A DNA stretch of 64,000 nucleotides from Rhizoctonia solani (lineage: Eukaryota; Basidiomycota; Agaricomycetes; Cantharellales; Ceratobasidiaceae), in NCBI RefSeq assembly GCF_016906535.1, contig NC_057372.1, forward strand, positions 1,965,501 to 2,029,500, written 5' to 3'. The translations under genes and the position numbers were made by a program. The notes beneath the pieces are model-generated. The model was not told the origin of the DNA and did not search any database. It worked only from the letters and a program-made list of their open reading frames with translations. Of the stretch, positions 63,049 through 64,000 are shown in pieces. Numbering within the stretch: the first letter of the stretch is position 1; the number at the start of each line of letters is the position of its first letter.

Positions 63049-64000
63049 ATGTCTCAAAACACCGCATACAAAGTGATTAGTGCCGTCAGGGCTACAAATT
63101 TGCCACCGTCAGTATCAGCGATCACCTATCATCCAAACCCGAAACTGAAAATTATGCGTCATGACTCGAATAGTATTCCTATGGTCACCAAATGGGGGTC
63201 TGAGTACAAGGACCCAGGTTCAAAACCTCTTATCAACCTTTCACAGGGATCACCCGGAGAACAACCGCACCCCTCGCTAATCGAACGGTTAAGCAAAGTT
63301 GTACAGAGTCCCGTCGCGCAGCAAGGTGATACCACCATCTCTGGAGGCTCGGATAGCGCCGCATATGGGAACGTGCGTGGGGATGTGGCCATGCGGATAG
63401 CCCTGGTTGGGGAGATGAAGTATGTGTACGGAGGAAAGGATAAACTCGATGTAGACGTTCAAGTTGAAGATATCGCCCTAACGGCAGGGTGCAATGCGGC
63501 GTTCATGGCCGCCGTGATGGTGGTTGCAGAGCGAGGAGACGAGGTTATACTGCCCGTGCCTTGGTGGGTTGTGGAATCAACCAGGGGTAGATGCCACTTA
63601 CATATTACTCTCTATTGAGTTCAGGTATTTCAATAATGAGTAAGTTCGTTGGTGCAAAATCCTCACGCCAGTATTTTCATTATGGAATTTAGGATGACAT
63701 TGCGTATACTTGGCATCGAACCCGTGGGACTTCCTGTATCTGCCGAGAGTGGATTCTTGCCTAGTGTCGAACAAGGCGAATCATTGATTAACCCTCGCAC
63801 AAAAGCCATCGTACTTGTTTCTCCAAACAACCCAGTAAGTCTCAGTATAGCGTTTCAGTCAATTGAACCCTATTTTGACTGAATTCACATAGTCAGGTAT
63901 TACATACCCCACATCGACTATAAGAGCTTTTGCAGATCTTGCGGTCAAACATAAAATCGCATTGATCATCGATGAGACCTACCGTGATTTCGTAACACCC
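63049..64000 (+). CDS. PLP-dependent aminotransferase class I/II, 5' part
   Basis: Starts MSQNTAYKVISAVRATNLPP (ATG 63049) and runs past the window edge. Family features: PLINLSQGSPGEQPHPSLIE, SDSAAYGNVRGDVAMRIAL, DIALTAGCNAAFMAAVMVVA, GDEVILPVPWW, YFNN, GIEPVGLPVSAESGFLPSVE and LVSPNNPTG (the conserved N-P-x-G). After an intron with a GTAAGT donor at 63835, ALIIDETYRDF holds the Asp and Tyr that contact PLP. The Schiff-base Lys is beyond the window. It resembles aspartate/aromatic aminotransferase-like fungal proteins; the substrate is unknown. Confidence 0.9.

Overview
The window is nuclear DNA of a filamentous basidiomycete. Nearly every gene is split by short GT-AG introns of about 50-60 nt. 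The proteins are fungal in type: Mdm12, Rax1-like RGS protein, GIS2/CNBP, an Ncp1-like protein, GH76 and GH5 glucanases, lactose-permease-type sugar porters, a LaeA-like methyltransferase. An Agaricomycete, possibly Rhizoctonia/Ceratobasidium-like, is my inference. I see no transposon, CRISPR array, rRNA or convincing tRNA. About 28 genes are supported; gene spans below run from start to stop codon and include introns.

Layout. 1-6.7 kb: 3' end of an MDR oxidoreductase, a coiled-coil protein, a TPR protein, an Ncp1-like protein. 7.2-18.3 kb: carbohydrate block with an intracellular alpha-amylase, a sugar porter and two tandem GH5 genes. 18.3-23.2 kb: divergent pair of a cytochrome-b5/acyl-CoA dehydrogenase fusion and a citrate synthase, both ending in PTS1-type peroxisomal tripeptides. 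23.8-29.7 kb: a GPI-type secreted protein and two tandem GH76 genes. 30-39.7 kb: an unidentified remnant, a Ubp3/USP10-type deubiquitinase, fibrillarin, an orphan membrane protein, and an Eco1 cohesin acetyltransferase. 40-47 kb: an MFS transporter, a seven-knuckle CCHC protein, ATP synthase epsilon and a LaeA-like methyltransferase. 47-55 kb: COX subunit IV, Mdm12, pyruvate dehydrogenase E1-alpha, an aldo-keto reductase and a Rab4-like GTPase. 56.5-64 kb: an RGS membrane protein, a membrane-anchored exo-beta-1,3-glucanase and the 5' part of a class I aminotransferase.

The most pervasive oddity is technical or evolutionary. In at least nine genes the frame breaks by exactly one missing base, almost always where a homopolymer would be one base longer, while the protein on both sides is well conserved. 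Assembly error is the likely cause, so most of these genes are probably intact in the organism. The most interesting biological signals are a 2-nt micro-exon needed in both GH5 paralogs, the PTS1-tagged divergent pair, an alternating GATCAC/GTGATC array in the sugar-porter/GH5 promoter, a possible small Cys-rich protein inside the PDH promoter, and an unexplained coding-like stretch near 30 kb.
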